A stretch of 64,000 nt of DNA from JASHPR01 sp963749145. GTDB lineage: Bacteria; Actinomycetota; Actinomycetes; Streptosporangiales; Streptosporangiaceae. Each line of letters begins with the position of its first letter. The stretch's first letter is position 1. Shown in pieces: positions 8,306-16,659 of the stretch. Under the pieces are notes generated by a model. The model made no database searches. It worked only from the letters and a program-made list of their open reading frames with translations, and was not told where the DNA came from. Made by a program: the position numbers and the translations under genes. The stretch is from contig CAVVLN010000005.1 of assembly GCA_963749145.1 (NCBI GenBank), forward strand, positions 1,054,001 through 1,118,000, given 5' to 3'.

Positions 8306-8825
8306 CCGGCCGCTTGGCCGCGCCGATGCGGTACAGGATGGCGTACCGGTTGGCGCCGGACAGGGTGGCGAAGAACTCGCGCGCGGCGTCGCTGGCCGCC
8401 AGCGCGCGCTCCAGGTCCGGCGGGACGGTCATGGCCCGCGATCCGGCGTACGCGGCGTCCCACCGGCCGTCGGCCCGGGCCTGCTCGACCTCGCGCCATC
8501 CGGCGGGCTGCATCCGGCCCGCCTCGATCAGCCCGGCCGCCTTGTCGGTGTTGATCTTCGACCAGCGGCTGCCCGGGCGGCGCGGGGTGAAGCGCTGCAG
8601 CCAGTAGTCGTCGTCCAGCCGGTCCTTCTGGCCGTCGATCCAGCCGTAGCACAGCGCGACCTCGAGCGCCTCGGCGTAGGAGGGGCCGGGAGCCGTGCCC
8701 CCGGCGCGCTTCTTCTTAGGGATCTTGAGCCAGATCCCGGGAGACTGCGCGTGCTGGCCGGCTAGCCAGGACGCGAACGCGGCGGCGTCGGTGAAGCCGA
8801 GCACGGGAAGATCGCCTCGCGGCAT
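8232..8825 (-). CDS. YdeI/OmpD-associated (OmdA) family protein
   Basis: 197 aa. The N-terminal part has FTDAAAFASWLAGQHAQSPG and WLKIPKKK, then YAEALEVALCYGWIDGQKDRLDD and FTPRRPGSRWSKIN, the hallmarks of the YdeI/OmdA family, followed by the C-terminal bacteriocin-protection-like part ending RRIATYVAMLAAHETIHPQP. Biochemical role unknown; members are small cytosolic proteins. ATG at 8825. Its 3' end is tandemly duplicated (8132-8305). Divergent from the DHA2 transporter at 8943. Confidence 0.85.
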   Translation of the reverse strand: MPRGDLPVLGFTDAAAFASWLAGQHAQSPGIWLKIPKKKRAGGTAPGPSYAEALEVALCYGWIDGQKDRLDDDYWLQRFTPRRPGSRWSKINTDKAAGLIEAGRMQPAGWREVEQARADGRWDAAYAGSRAMTVPPDLERALAASDAAREFFATLSGANRYAILYRIGAAKRPETRARRIATYVAMLAAHETIHPQP

Positions 8826-8942
8826 GCCGTTAGTGAACCATGGGGCGCCGTCCGACGGAGCGGGGCGCCGGCCGACGGAGCGGACGGCTGGTAAGCGCGG
8901 CCTGCCGCCCCCTCGGTAGTTAGTTGTAACCTAGCAAATGAT

Positions 8943-10418
8943 ATGAGGGATACCCCGGCGATGGGCCAGGCCGACATCAGCCGCAGCCGCCGCATGCTCA
9001 TACTGGCGATCTGCTGCATGAGCCTGTTCATCGTCGGCATCGACGCCACGATCGTGAACGTGGCGCTGCCGTCGATCCAGCGCGAGTTGCACGCCTCGGT
9101 CTCCGGCCTGCAGTGGACGGTGGACGCCTACACGATCGTGGTGGCCAGCTTCCTGATGCTGTCCGGCTCGACGGGGGACCGGATCGGGCGGCGCCGGACC
9201 TTCCAGGCGGGCCTGGCCCTGTTCACCCTCGGCTCGCTGGCCTGCAGCCTGGCCCCCGGCCTCGGCTGGCTGGTCGCGTTCCGGATGCTGCAGGCGCTCG
9301 GGGGCTCGATGCTCAACCCGGTGGCGATGTCGATCGTCACCAACACGTTCACCGACCCGGCCGAGCGCGCCCGCGCGATCGGCATCTGGGGCGCCGTCTT
9401 CGGCATCAGCATGGCGCTCGGCCCGATCGCGGGCGGCGCGCTGGTCGCCTCGGTGGGCTGGCGCGGGATCTTCTGGGTCAACATCCCGGTCGGCATCGCC
9501 GCGATCATCCTCACCGCGCTGTTCGTGCCCGAGTCGCGGGCGCCCCGGGCGCGCCGGGTGGATCCGGTGGGCCAGGCCCTGGTCATCGTGCTGCTCGCGT
9601 CGATCACCTACGCGATCATCGAGGGGCCGGCTGCGGGCTGGACCGCGCCCAGGATCCTCGGCTGCTTCGGGCTGGCCGCCGTGGCGCTGCTCAGCCTGAT
9701 CGGGTACGAGCCACGCCGTGACGAGCCGCTGCTCGACCTGAGGTTCTTCCGCAGCGCCCCGTTCTCGGGCGCGACGGTGATCGCGGTGTGCGCGTTCGCC
9801 GCGCTGGGCGGGTTCCTGTTCCTGAACACGCTGTACCTGCAGGACGCGCGGGGGTTCTCGGCGCTACACGCCGGGCTGTACACGCTGCCGATGGCGGCGA
9901 TGACCGTGCTGCTCGCGCCGCTGGCCGGCCGCATCGTCGCCGTCCGGGGACCGCGGCTGCCGCTGATCGCGGCCGGGCTGGCCACGACAGCGGGCGGGAT
10001 CATGCTGACCCGGCTGAGCGCCGACACCTCGTTCGGGTACCTGGTCGTGAGCTACGTGGTCTTCGGCATCGGCGGCGGCCTGGTGAACGCGCCGATCACC
10101 AACACCGCGGTGTCCGGCATGCCCAGGTCCCAGGCCGGGGTCGCGGCCGGGATCGCGTCCACCAGCCGGCAGGTCGGCTCCGCGCTCGGCGTCGCCGTGG
10201 CCGGGTCCGCCGTGCTCTCGGCGCTGCACGGGTCGCTGCGGGCTGGCTTCGTGGACGCCAGCCGCGTGGGCTGGTGGATCATCGCCGGCTGCGGCGTGGC
10301 GATCCTGATCGTGGGCCTGGCCACCAGCGGCCGCTGGGCCCGGGGCACCGCGGAACGCACCGCCAACCGCCTCATGCCGTCCGACAGCCAGATCCCGGTC
10401 GCGACCCCGTCCGGCTGA
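8943..10418 (+). CDS. MFS transporter, DHA2 (EmrB/QacA, 14-helix) family
   Basis: 491 aa drug:H+ antiporter-like protein. Visible signatures: helix 1 ILAICCMSLFIVGIDATIVNVALPSI, motif A GSTGDRIGRRRTF, and motif C-like GIWGAVFGISMALGPIAGG. Probable substrate is a hydrophobic toxic compound, exported. The annotated ATG at 8943 has no ribosome binding site, so it could be leaderless; ATG 8961, 11 nt after GAGGG, is an equally good start. The upstream AT-richer stretch TAGTTAGTTGTAACCTAGC probably carries the promoter. No adjacent regulator gene. Confidence 0.9.
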   Translation: MRDTPAMGQADISRSRRMLILAICCMSLFIVGIDATIVNVALPSIQRELHASVSGLQWTVDAYTIVVASFLMLSGSTGDRIGRRRTFQAGLALFTLGSLACSLAPGLGWLVAFRMLQALGGSMLNPVAMSIVTNTFTDPAERARAIGIWGAVFGISMALGPIAGGALVASVGWRGIFWVNIPVGIAAIILTALFVPESRAPRARRVDPVGQALVIVLLASITYAIIEGPAAGWTAPRILGCFGLAAVALLSLIGYEPRRDEPLLDLRFFRSAPFSGATVIAVCAFAALGGFLFLNTLYLQDARGFSALHAGLYTLPMAAMTVLLAPLAGRIVAVRGPRLPLIAAGLATTAGGIMLTRLSADTSFGYLVVSYVVFGIGGGLVNAPITNTAVSGMPRSQAGVAAGIASTSRQVGSALGVAVAGSAVLSALHGSLRAGFVDASRVGWWIIAGCGVAILIVGLATSGRWARGTAERTANRLMPSDSQIPVATPSG

Positions 10419-10432
10419 GCGCCGCGGCCAGG

Positions 10433-11215
10433 TCAGTCTGCCTCGCCCGCCGAGGACAGGACCGCGAACACCGCGCCCTGGTCGTCGGCGAGGACGGCCA
10501 TCCGGCCGTACGGGGTGTCCCAGGCGGGCCGGACCACGCTGCCGCCCAGCTCGACGGCCCGGTTGACCGCGGCGTCGGTGTCGGTCACGGCGAAGTAGGT
10601 GGCCCAGTTGGCCGGGACTTCCGGCGGCAGGCCCCGGTCAAGCTCGCCGATGCCGCCGACCGGGCGCCCGCCGAGGTCGACGGTGGCGTAGCGGAACTCG
10701 CTCGAGCTCATGTCGCCGTACTCGTAGCCGAACACGGCCCGATAGAAGGCCTTGTTGCCCTCGAAGTCGCGGCTGGAGTTCTCGTTCCAGGTCACCGCGC
10801 CCGGCTCGTTGGCCACCTGGGCGCCGCTGTGCGCCCGGGCCTGCCACACGCCGAACACCGCGCCGCCCGGGTCGGCGGCGACCGCCATCCGGCCCACGTC
10901 CATGACGTCCATCGGCTCCACCAGCACCTGGCCGCCCGCGGCCCTGATCTTGCTCGCGGTCTCGTCGGCGTCGTCGGAGGCGATGTAGGTGGTCCAGGTC
11001 GGCGGCGTGCCGGGCGGTCCCATGCTGGGCCCGATGCCCGCCACCGGCCGCCCGTCCAGCCCGCACATGCTGTACCCGCCGGCCTCGGGCGGCCCCTCCT
11101 CGATCTGCCAGCCGAACAGGCCGCTGTAGAAGGCCCTCGCCTGGCCGATGTCGCTCACTCCGAGGTCCACCCAGCACGGTGTGCCGGCCGGCCAGGCTGT
11201 GTCGCGAGTAACCAT
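10433..11215 (-). CDS. VOC family protein with two glyoxalase-fold domains
   Basis: 260 aa from ATG 11215 (GGGGAG ribosome site 7 nt upstream; the open frame extends to 11344 without a site). Two tandem VOC modules: residues about 9-125 (CWVDLGVSDIGQARAFYSGLFGW, GRMAVAADPGGAVFGVWQ) and about 135-255 (VTWNENSSRDFEGNKAFYRAVFGYEY, GRMAVLADDQGAVFAVL). Members of this actinobacterial group resemble the CFP30B antigen and hydroxylase-like proteins; the reaction is unknown. Convergent with the DHA2 gene. Confidence 0.88.
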   Translation of the reverse strand: MVTRDTAWPAGTPCWVDLGVSDIGQARAFYSGLFGWQIEEGPPEAGGYSMCGLDGRPVAGIGPSMGPPGTPPTWTTYIASDDADETASKIRAAGGQVLVEPMDVMDVGRMAVAADPGGAVFGVWQARAHSGAQVANEPGAVTWNENSSRDFEGNKAFYRAVFGYEYGDMSSSEFRYATVDLGGRPVGGIGELDRGLPPEVPANWATYFAVTDTDAAVNRAVELGGSVVRPAWDTPYGRMAVLADDQGAVFAVLSSAGEAD

Positions 11216-11335
11216 CAGATTCTCCCCACGGGTCCGCGTCGGTTGAGTGTACGTTCTGGTAATTGTCCGCTTACGAAGCGTATAGCAATGGGATCGGCGG
11301 GCCGGCAGATTGCCGGAGCCTGAGAGCATGGGGCG

Positions 11336-11611
11336 ATGAGCCAACCGAACGACGCGGGCGAGACTCGGACGCCGCCGCGGTCCGCGATGACCGCCTGGGA
11401 CGCGATCAGGTCACGGCGCAACATCCGGGCCTTCGACGGACGGCCGATCCCGGCGGCAGACCTCGATCAGATCCTCGAGGCCGGCCGCCGGTCCCCGTCC
11501 TCGCAGAACTGGCAGCCGTGGGACTTCATCGTCGTCACCGACCGGCCGCAACTGACCGAGCTCGCCCGGGTCTGGCGCGGCGTTACCACGGACGTCTGCC
11601 GGTCACTATGA
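11336..11611 (+). pseudogene. Truncated nitroreductase (N-terminal fragment)
   Basis: Residues 18-82 (AWDAIRSRRNIRAFDGRPIPAADLDQILEAGRRSPSSQNWQPWDFIVVTD...LTELARVWRG) are a clear nitroreductase N-terminus with the FMN-contacting RRNIR and SPSSQNWQPW segments. The family is normally about 190-220 aa. Here the match stops at residue 82 and the frame ends nine codons later inside a 23-bp inverted repeat (11583-11654). The dimer interface and C-terminal FMN contacts are missing, so it should be inactive. It is unrelated to the Acg-type nitroreductases elsewhere in the window. Confidence 0.8.
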
Positions 11612-11654
11612 CGTCACTATGACTGTCACTATGACCGGCAGACGTCCGTCGTAA
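11583..11654. repeat. 23-bp inverted repeat with 26-nt loop truncating the nitroreductase
   Basis: Arms 11583-11605 and 11632-11654 match at 22 of 23 positions (core ACGGACGTCTGCCGGTCA and its complement). Three direct GTCACTATGAC units cover the inner ends of the arms and the loop. The left arm begins where nitroreductase homology stops. It could be a terminator, the scar of a mobile element or a foldback deletion junction. No transposase is present. Confidence 0.8.
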
Positions 11655-11843
11655 TCGATCAAGCGCTGTTGGGGCGGGGCGGGGGCCGGGTCAGAGCCCG
11701 GGTCAGAGGCCGGTGAGGGGACGTCGGGGTCGGCCAGGCGGGCCGGGTCGACGGGGGTCCCGGACCGGATGAGGGCCTGGGCGGGGCGGGGCAACCTCGC
11801 CCGGGTCTGCGCCGTCTCGGGTAGGGGCGCGGGAGAGCGGGCG

Positions 11844-13184
11844 ATGCGGGCCGCGTTAGCTTTACGTAGCAATATCATCACGAACCGACGATCAGGGCGG
11901 GCCGCGGCGGCGGGCTCGCCGAGGGGCAGGCCGTTGCGCAGGTCACAGTCGTGGATCCGGGCCGGCGCCGTGGTCGTCGCCGTGGCCCTGGCCGCCGCGC
12001 TCGCGGTGAGCGCGGCCGCGGGGCGCTTCCCGCTCTGGCTGCGCGCGGCACCAGGCGGGGCCGGCCGGCCATCCGCGTCGGCCGGAGCCGGGACCTCCCC
12101 GCAGGCCACGGGGCAGCCGGCGTCCGTGACCCCGTCGCCCGGGCCCCAGCCCAGCGGATCGCCGGCGCTCACGCTCCAGCAGATGGCGGGCCAGCGGGTG
12201 ATCTACAGCTACGCCGGCCTCCGCCCGCCGGCGGCGCTGCTCCGGCTGATCAGCGACGGCGAGGCCGGGGGAGTCATCTTCTTCAGCCGGAACGTGTCCA
12301 GCGACACGCAGATCGCCCAGGTCATCGCGGAGCTGGACCGGGCCGACGCCAGCCCGCTGAACCCGGTCCGCGCGCCGCTGCTGCTGATGACCGACCAGGA
12401 AGGCGGCCTGGTCCGCCGGGTCCCCGGCGCGCCGCTGCTCTCCGAGCGCCAGATCGCCGAGTCGGCCGACCCCGCGGCCCAGGCCGCGAACGCGGGCAGC
12501 AGCGCGGCGCAGAACCTGCGCGGCCTCGGCATGAACGTCAACCTGGCGCCGGTGCTCGACGTGTACCGCCAGCCGGATGACTTCGACGACCAGTTCCAGC
12601 GCTCCTACAGCATGAACCCCGCCGTCGCCGCCGAGCTCGGCGCCGACTTCATCACGGCCCAGCAGGGCGCCGGCGTCGCCGCCACCGCCAAGCACTTTCC
12701 CGGCCTGGGCGCGGCGGCCAGGCTGCAGAACACCGACAAGCTCCCGGTCACGCTGAACGTGCCGCTGGCCACGATCCGGGACGTGGACGAGCTGCCGTAC
12801 CGGGCGGCGATAGCGGCCGGGGTCCGGCTGATCATGGTGTCGTGGGCGGTGTACCCGGCCTTCGCCCCCGGCCGCCCGGCCGGGCTCTCGCCGGCGATCG
12901 TCGGCGGTGAGCTGCGCCAGCGCCTGGGGTTCACGGGCGTGACGATCACCGACGCCCTCGAGGCCGGCGCGCTGCGCGCGTACGGCTCGTACCCGAACCG
13001 GAGCCTGCTGGCCGCCGAGGCCGGGATGGATCTCATCCTGTGCTCGGCGCAGAACGTCAGCGAGGGCGAGCAGGCCGCGGCGGGCCTGGAGAACGGTTAC
13101 CGGGACGGCGCGCTGGCCAGGCCCGCGTTCCTGGCCGCGCTCAACCGGGTGCTGGCCCTGCGCGCCAGCCTCGGCAGCTCATAG
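11844..13184 (+). CDS. Glycoside hydrolase family 3 N-terminal domain protein (NagZ-like), membrane-anchored
   Basis: 446 aa from ATG 11844 (GGGAG site 8 nt upstream). An N-terminal membrane anchor (AGAVVVAVALAAALAVSAAAG, about residues 40-60) and a Pro/Ser/Gly-rich linker precede the GH3 barrel: LMTDQEGGLVRRVPGAP, LGMNVNLAPVLDV, AKHFPGLGAA and the nucleophile segment GFTGVTITDALEAG. Likely an extracytoplasmic beta-N-acetylhexosaminidase acting on cell-wall muropeptides or glycans; the substrate is inferred. The His of the usual KHFPGHG loop is replaced (KHFPGLG), which may alter acid/base catalysis. Its 3' end overlaps the antisense DUF1918 gene by 88 nt. Confidence 0.85.
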   Translation: MRAALALRSNIITNRRSGRAAAAGSPRGRPLRRSQSWIRAGAVVVAVALAAALAVSAAAGRFPLWLRAAPGGAGRPSASAGAGTSPQATGQPASVTPSPGPQPSGSPALTLQQMAGQRVIYSYAGLRPPAALLRLISDGEAGGVIFFSRNVSSDTQIAQVIAELDRADASPLNPVRAPLLLMTDQEGGLVRRVPGAPLLSERQIAESADPAAQAANAGSSAAQNLRGLGMNVNLAPVLDVYRQPDDFDDQFQRSYSMNPAVAAELGADFITAQQGAGVAATAKHFPGLGAAARLQNTDKLPVTLNVPLATIRDVDELPYRAAIAAGVRLIMVSWAVYPAFAPGRPAGLSPAIVGGELRQRLGFTGVTITDALEAGALRAYGSYPNRSLLAAEAGMDLILCSAQNVSEGEQAAAGLENGYRDGALARPAFLAALNRVLALRASLGSS

Positions 13185-13402
13185 GGCTCATTCCGGCGCC
13201 GCGGACGGCCGGAGCGGGCCCGGGCCGGCGGGGCGGGCACGACCCGCGTGTACGGCCCGGGGTAGACCAGCGCGAGGTGCCCGTCGCTCAGCCACCGGAC
13301 CACGTACGGCGGGGACCCGTCGGCGTTCCGCACGCTGACGACCACCGCCGCCCTCTTCTCGTCGCCGTCCGGCACCAGGCGGTCGCCGACATGAGCCTTC
13401 AT
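13097..13402 (-). CDS. DUF1918 domain protein (Rv0569-like)
   Basis: 101 aa from ATG 13402 with GAGGAGG 6-7 nt upstream. The first 60 residues (MKAHVGDRLVPDGDEKR, GSPPYVVRWLSDGHLALVYPGP) are the DUF1918 domain, a small SH3-like fold. The remaining 40 residues are Arg/Ala-rich and lie antisense to the GH3 gene, so the tail may be a by-product of that overlap. From memory the mycobacterial homologue Rv0569 belongs to the DosR hypoxia regulon, which suits the neighbourhood. Function unknown, possibly nucleic-acid binding. Confidence 0.8.
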   Translation of the reverse strand: MKAHVGDRLVPDGDEKRAAVVVSVRNADGSPPYVVRWLSDGHLALVYPGPYTRVVPAPPARARSGRPRRRNEPYELPRLARRASTRLSAARNAGLASAPSR

Positions 13403-13504
13403 CGGGACCTCCTCATCGACGCCGGTGTGGCGGCCGGGCCGGGCGCTCACGCGCCTGCGCTGGCCTCTTACTCGCAGTTTGCCCGGCGGGCTACCGGGGG
13501 CTCA

Positions 13505-13518
13505 GGGGCCAAGGTCCT
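13505..13518. promoter_or_regulatory. DevR-box-like site upstream of the XRE-PPOX gene
   Basis: GGGGCCAAGGTCCT, 12 of 14 matches to GGGACCAAGGTCCC. It lies about 95 bp before the start at 13614. A second imperfect palindrome (13542-13569, arms TGCTGCCGGGCCA and GGGCCCAGCAGCA, 11 of 13) sits between it and the gene. Confidence 0.5.
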
Positions 13519-13613
13519 CCACATCAGGGTCGTCGGCCCAGTGCTGCCGGGCCACTGGGCCCAGCAGCATGAGAACGCTGGAAGTTGGCTGAGGTAGTCC
13601 GGAGGTGGACCGA

Positions 13614-14351
13614 ATGAGCGCCACGCAGCACGGCGGGCGGACGGCCCGGGCCGCGCGCGCGGGCCAGGCAGGACTGGTGCCAGGGCCGGAGTCTGCAGGT
13701 CCGGGGCCTTATGGCCCGGGTGATCTGGCCCGCCGGATCTCGAGCCGCCGGGCCGAGCTGAAGCTGACCCGGCCGCAGCTGGCGGCGCGGTCCGGCCTGA
13801 GGGAGCCCTACGTGCGGTACCTGGAGGAAAGCACGGCCCGGCCGACGCCGGCCGCCCTGCGCCAGCTGGCCGCCGCGCTGCAGACCACGCCGGCGACGCT
13901 GCTGGGCGCGGGCCTCGACCGGGCTCCGGGAGCGGGCCAGGCCGCGGCCAGGCTGCCCGAGCTGAAGACGCTCACCCCCGAGGCGTGCTACGCGCTGCTG
14001 GGCCCCGGGGGAATCGGCCGGGTCGCGTTCTCCACCAGGGCAGGCCCGGTCGTGCTGCCGGTGAACTTCGTGATGGCCGGGCACACCATCGTGTTCCGCA
14101 CCGGCCCGGCCACCGCGCTGTCGGCCCACGCCTACGACGACGTCGCCTTCGAGGTCGATCACTTCGATGAGGCGCTGCACCAGGGCTGGAGCGTGCTGGT
14201 GTCCGGCACGGCGCACCGGGTCACCGATCAGGGCGAGCTGGGCCGGCTGCGCCAGCAGGCGACCGCAGAGCCCTGGCCGGGCGGGAGCCGCGAGGTCCAG
14301 GTGCGCATCATCCCGGCCCGCATCAGCGGCCGGCGGATCAACGCCGGCTGA
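13614..14351 (+). CDS. XRE-type HTH fused to pyridoxamine 5'-phosphate oxidase-like (PPOX) domain
   Basis: 245 aa, ATG 13614 with GGAGG 8 nt upstream (a GTG at 13605 is less well placed). Residues about 38-100 form a helix-turn-helix of the XRE/Cro type (LARRISSRRAELKLTRPQLAARSGLREPYVRYLEE). Residues about 115-240 are a split-barrel flavin/heme-binding domain (GRVAFSTRAGPVVLPVNFVMAGHTIVFRT, AFEVDHFDEALHQGWSVLVSG). The fusion suggests a redox-, flavin- or heme-sensing regulator. Three stand-alone PPOX proteins are at 59399, 61837 and 63462. A DevR-box-like site lies upstream. Confidence 0.88.
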   Translation: MSATQHGGRTARAARAGQAGLVPGPESAGPGPYGPGDLARRISSRRAELKLTRPQLAARSGLREPYVRYLEESTARPTPAALRQLAAALQTTPATLLGAGLDRAPGAGQAAARLPELKTLTPEACYALLGPGGIGRVAFSTRAGPVVLPVNFVMAGHTIVFRTGPATALSAHAYDDVAFEVDHFDEALHQGWSVLVSGTAHRVTDQGELGRLRQQATAEPWPGGSREVQVRIIPARISGRRINAG

Positions 14352-14372
14352 CCGGGCGGGCGGGCCCGGGCG

Positions 14373-14513
14373 GGGTCGGCCAGCGGGCCCGGGCCGGGTC
14401 GGCCAGCGGGCCCGGGCCGGGTCGGCCAGCGAGGCCCGGGCCGGGTCGGCCAGCGAGGCCCGGGCCGGGTCGGCCAGCGAGGCCCGGGCCGGGTCGGCCA
14501 GCGAGGCGCGGGC
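14373..14513. repeat. 23-24-bp GC-rich tandem repeat, about six copies
   Basis: Unit GGGTCGGCCAGCGAGGCCC plus GGGCC. The first two copies lack one base. It fills the gap between two convergent genes and runs directly into the perfect hairpin at 14501-14537. Confidence 0.85.
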
Positions 14514-14537
14514 CCTGACCCAGGGCCCGCGCCTCGC
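14501..14537. terminator. Perfect 17-bp hairpin, bidirectional terminator
   Basis: Arms 14501-14517 (GCGAGGCGCGGGCCCTG) and 14521-14537 are exact complements with a 3-nt loop (ACC). It lies between the convergent XRE-PPOX gene and the small hypothetical gene, so it probably stops both transcripts. Confidence 0.75.
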
Positions 14538-14556
14538 GGACGCGGCGGCGGGAACC

Positions 14557-14895
14557 TCAGGGCCAGGTCGGCGTCCCGTGCTCGACGTAATTGGCGAGCT
14601 GCTTGCCGAGCATGATCGACACCGTGTAGTCGCTGTGGGTTATCGCCAGCCCTTGCCGGTCCGGCGTCGGGGCCACGGTCCAGCCGTGCAGGTCCACACC
14701 GCGGGTGGCGCACACCTGGATGCGGTGCGCCCGGTCACCGGGGGCGGTGTACCAGCCCGAGTCGTCGTTCAGTTCCAGGGCGAGCGCGTACTCCAGGTCG
14801 TCGCTGTCACGCAGCCGGGCCAGGTTCCGCTCGATGCTGATGAGGACGGGGGCCAGGGCCAGGTCGGCCGTGGTGTGCGGATGGGGTTGGGACAT
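14557..14895 (-). CDS. Hypothetical protein, 112 aa
   Basis: Start ATG 14895. Composition is balanced and protein-like (IERNLARLRDSDDLEYALALELND, HRIQVCATRGVDLHGWTVAPT, YTVSIMLGKQLANYVEHGTP), with no membrane segment or signal peptide. I do not recognise the family. The alternating hydrophobic pattern suggests a small alpha/beta domain. A DevR-box-like site sits about 76 bp upstream (14971-14984), so it is probably a member of the same stress regulon. Located downstream of a DHA2 transporter on the same strand. Confidence 0.65.
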   Translation of the reverse strand: MSQPHPHTTADLALAPVLISIERNLARLRDSDDLEYALALELNDDSGWYTAPGDRAHRIQVCATRGVDLHGWTVAPTPDRQGLAITHSDYTVSIMLGKQLANYVEHGTPTWP

Positions 14896-14970
14896 GTGGA
14901 CCACCGTGTTTCCAGCGTGACGGAGCTTGCACCAACCTCGATCATGGCCGCGGGCGCGGCCCGGCCACCA

Positions 14971-14984
14971 GGGACCATGGTCTG
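14971..14984. promoter_or_regulatory. DevR-box-like site upstream of the 112-aa hypothetical gene
   Basis: GGGACCATGGTCTG, 12 of 14 matches to the palindrome GGGACC-NN-GGTCCC, about 76 bp before the start at 14895. Confidence 0.5.
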
Positions 14985-15041
14985 CTGCGGGCCGACCAAC
15001 GTCCCAGCTCGCCGCGCCCGCCCGACCGCGGGCCAGGGCGG

Positions 15042-16655
15042 TCAGGCCGACTCGGCCGGCGTGGCCGACCCGGCCGGTTCGGCCGACCCGGCCGGCTTGG
15101 CTGGCTCGGGGGACCCGGCGGGCTGGCGTGGCGGGCGGAGGACCACGAAGGTGAACAACCCCGCGGCCAGCACCAGGCCCGCCGAGAGGATCAGCGCGGC
15201 GTGCAGGCCGGAGTAGAACGCGTCGTAGGCGGCGTGAATCACCTCCTGCACGAGCGCGCCGCCTTCCTTGGACGCGTTGCCGCTGGTGGGAACGGTGCCC
15301 GTCTCCACCGCGTTGATCACGATCGTCTGGAAGTTGGCCGGGATGCCCAGGTGCACCAGCCTGCTGGTCAGGCTGGAGTGCAACTGGGCGTTCACCAGCG
15401 CGCCCAGCACGGCCACGCCGATGACCGCGCCGATCTCGCGACTGGTGTTGGTCGCCGAGGCGGCCATGCCGGAGCGCTCGGGCGGCACCGCGGTCAGCGC
15501 CGATGAGGTGATGGGGACGACCGTCGAGCCGATGCCGATGCCGGTCAGCGCCAGGGCCAGCGCCAGCGGCGCGTAGGGCGGGTTCGGGCTGAGCGTCAGG
15601 GTCGTCAGCAGCAGCCCCGCGCCGAACAGCAGGCACCCGACGACGATGGACCAGCGCGGCCCCGCCGCCGTGGTCCACCGCCCGGCCAGCAGGGCCGAGA
15701 CGATCATCAGCGCGGTCATGGGCAGGAACACCAGGGCGATCTGGTAGCCGGAGTCGCCGACCACCTCGGCCAGGTACAGCGCGGTGAAGAAGAAAATGGC
15801 GAACGTGGCGAAGTACGCGCAGAAGGCCACGACGTTGGCGGTCAGGAACCGGGGAACGCGCAGGAACCGCAGGTCGAGCAGCGGATGGGCGGCCCGGCTC
15901 TCCCACCAGAAGAACGCCGCGCCCAGGACCGCGGACAGGCAGAGCAGCGCCAGCACGGCCGGGTTGGCGAAGCCATAGGACTCGGCGTTGATCACGGCGA
16001 AAATCAGCGCGCTCAGCCCGCCCGCGCCCAGCACGAAACCCGGGATGTCGACCCGGTGCGCGCCCGGGTCGGAATTCTCGGGCAGCACGATCAGCCCGGC
16101 GATGAGCGCCGCCAGGCCGAAGAACAGGTTGAACCAGAAGATCGCCCGCCAGTTCCACACGCCCACCAGCGCGCCGCCGACGACCGGGCCGACGGCGAGC
16201 GCGAGCCCGGACACCGCCGTCCACACCCCTATCGCCCGGGCCCGGGTCCGCTCGTCGGTGTACAGGTGCCGCAGCATCGACAGGGTGCCGGGCTCGCTGG
16301 CCGCGGCGCCGAACCCCATCACCGCCCGCCCGGCGATCAGCAGCGCGATGTTCGTGGCCAGCGCCGACAGCACCGATCCCGCGCAGAAGATCCCCGCCCC
16401 GATCAGCATGACCCGCTTGCGGCCGAATTCGTCGCCGACCATGCCGAACGCGAGCATGGCGCCGGCGAAGGTCAGCGCGTACGCGCTGACCACCCACTGC
16501 AGGCCTGCCACGCCGGCATGCAGGCTGGACTGCACGCTGCCGAGGGCCACGCTCACCACGGTGTTGTCCAGGAACGTCAGGAACAAGATCGTGCAGAGCA
16601 CGGCCAGGGCCAGCGAGCGCCCGCCGCGACGCGCGACGGCCGCCTGCTCGGGCAT
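15042..16655 (-). CDS. MFS transporter, DHA2 (14-helix) family
   Basis: 537 aa, ATG 16655. Typical DHA2 signatures: LFLTFLDNTVVSVALGSVQ in helix 1, GMVGDEFGRKRVM (motif A) and GVWTAVSGLALAVGPVVGG (motif C). The C-terminal tail is Pro/Ala/Gly/Glu/Ser repeat-rich (EPAKPAGSAEPAGSATPAESA, slightly degenerate pentads). It begins 4 nt after the stop of the upstream lipoprotein gene, so the two form an operon. An exporter of unknown substrate, possibly linked to the lipoprotein. Confidence 0.9.
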   Translation of the reverse strand: MPEQAAVARRGGRSLALAVLCTILFLTFLDNTVVSVALGSVQSSLHAGVAGLQWVVSAYALTFAGAMLAFGMVGDEFGRKRVMLIGAGIFCAGSVLSALATNIALLIAGRAVMGFGAAASEPGTLSMLRHLYTDERTRARAIGVWTAVSGLALAVGPVVGGALVGVWNWRAIFWFNLFFGLAALIAGLIVLPENSDPGAHRVDIPGFVLGAGGLSALIFAVINAESYGFANPAVLALLCLSAVLGAAFFWWESRAAHPLLDLRFLRVPRFLTANVVAFCAYFATFAIFFFTALYLAEVVGDSGYQIALVFLPMTALMIVSALLAGRWTTAAGPRWSIVVGCLLFGAGLLLTTLTLSPNPPYAPLALALALTGIGIGSTVVPITSSALTAVPPERSGMAASATNTSREIGAVIGVAVLGALVNAQLHSSLTSRLVHLGIPANFQTIVINAVETGTVPTSGNASKEGGALVQEVIHAAYDAFYSGLHAALILSAGLVLAAGLFTFVVLRPPRQPAGSPEPAKPAGSAEPAGSATPAESA

Positions 16656-16659
16656 CTGG

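Noticed and set aside
11583..11654. Intact insertion sequence or MITE
   Set aside because: No transposase and no target-site duplication could be identified; the two arms are only 26 nt apart, so it is reported as an inverted repeat only.
14557..16497. 646-codon minus-strand frame covering most of the DHA2 transporter
   Set aside because: Only its last 112 codons (from 14895) look like a real protein; the rest is an out-of-frame reading of the transporter.
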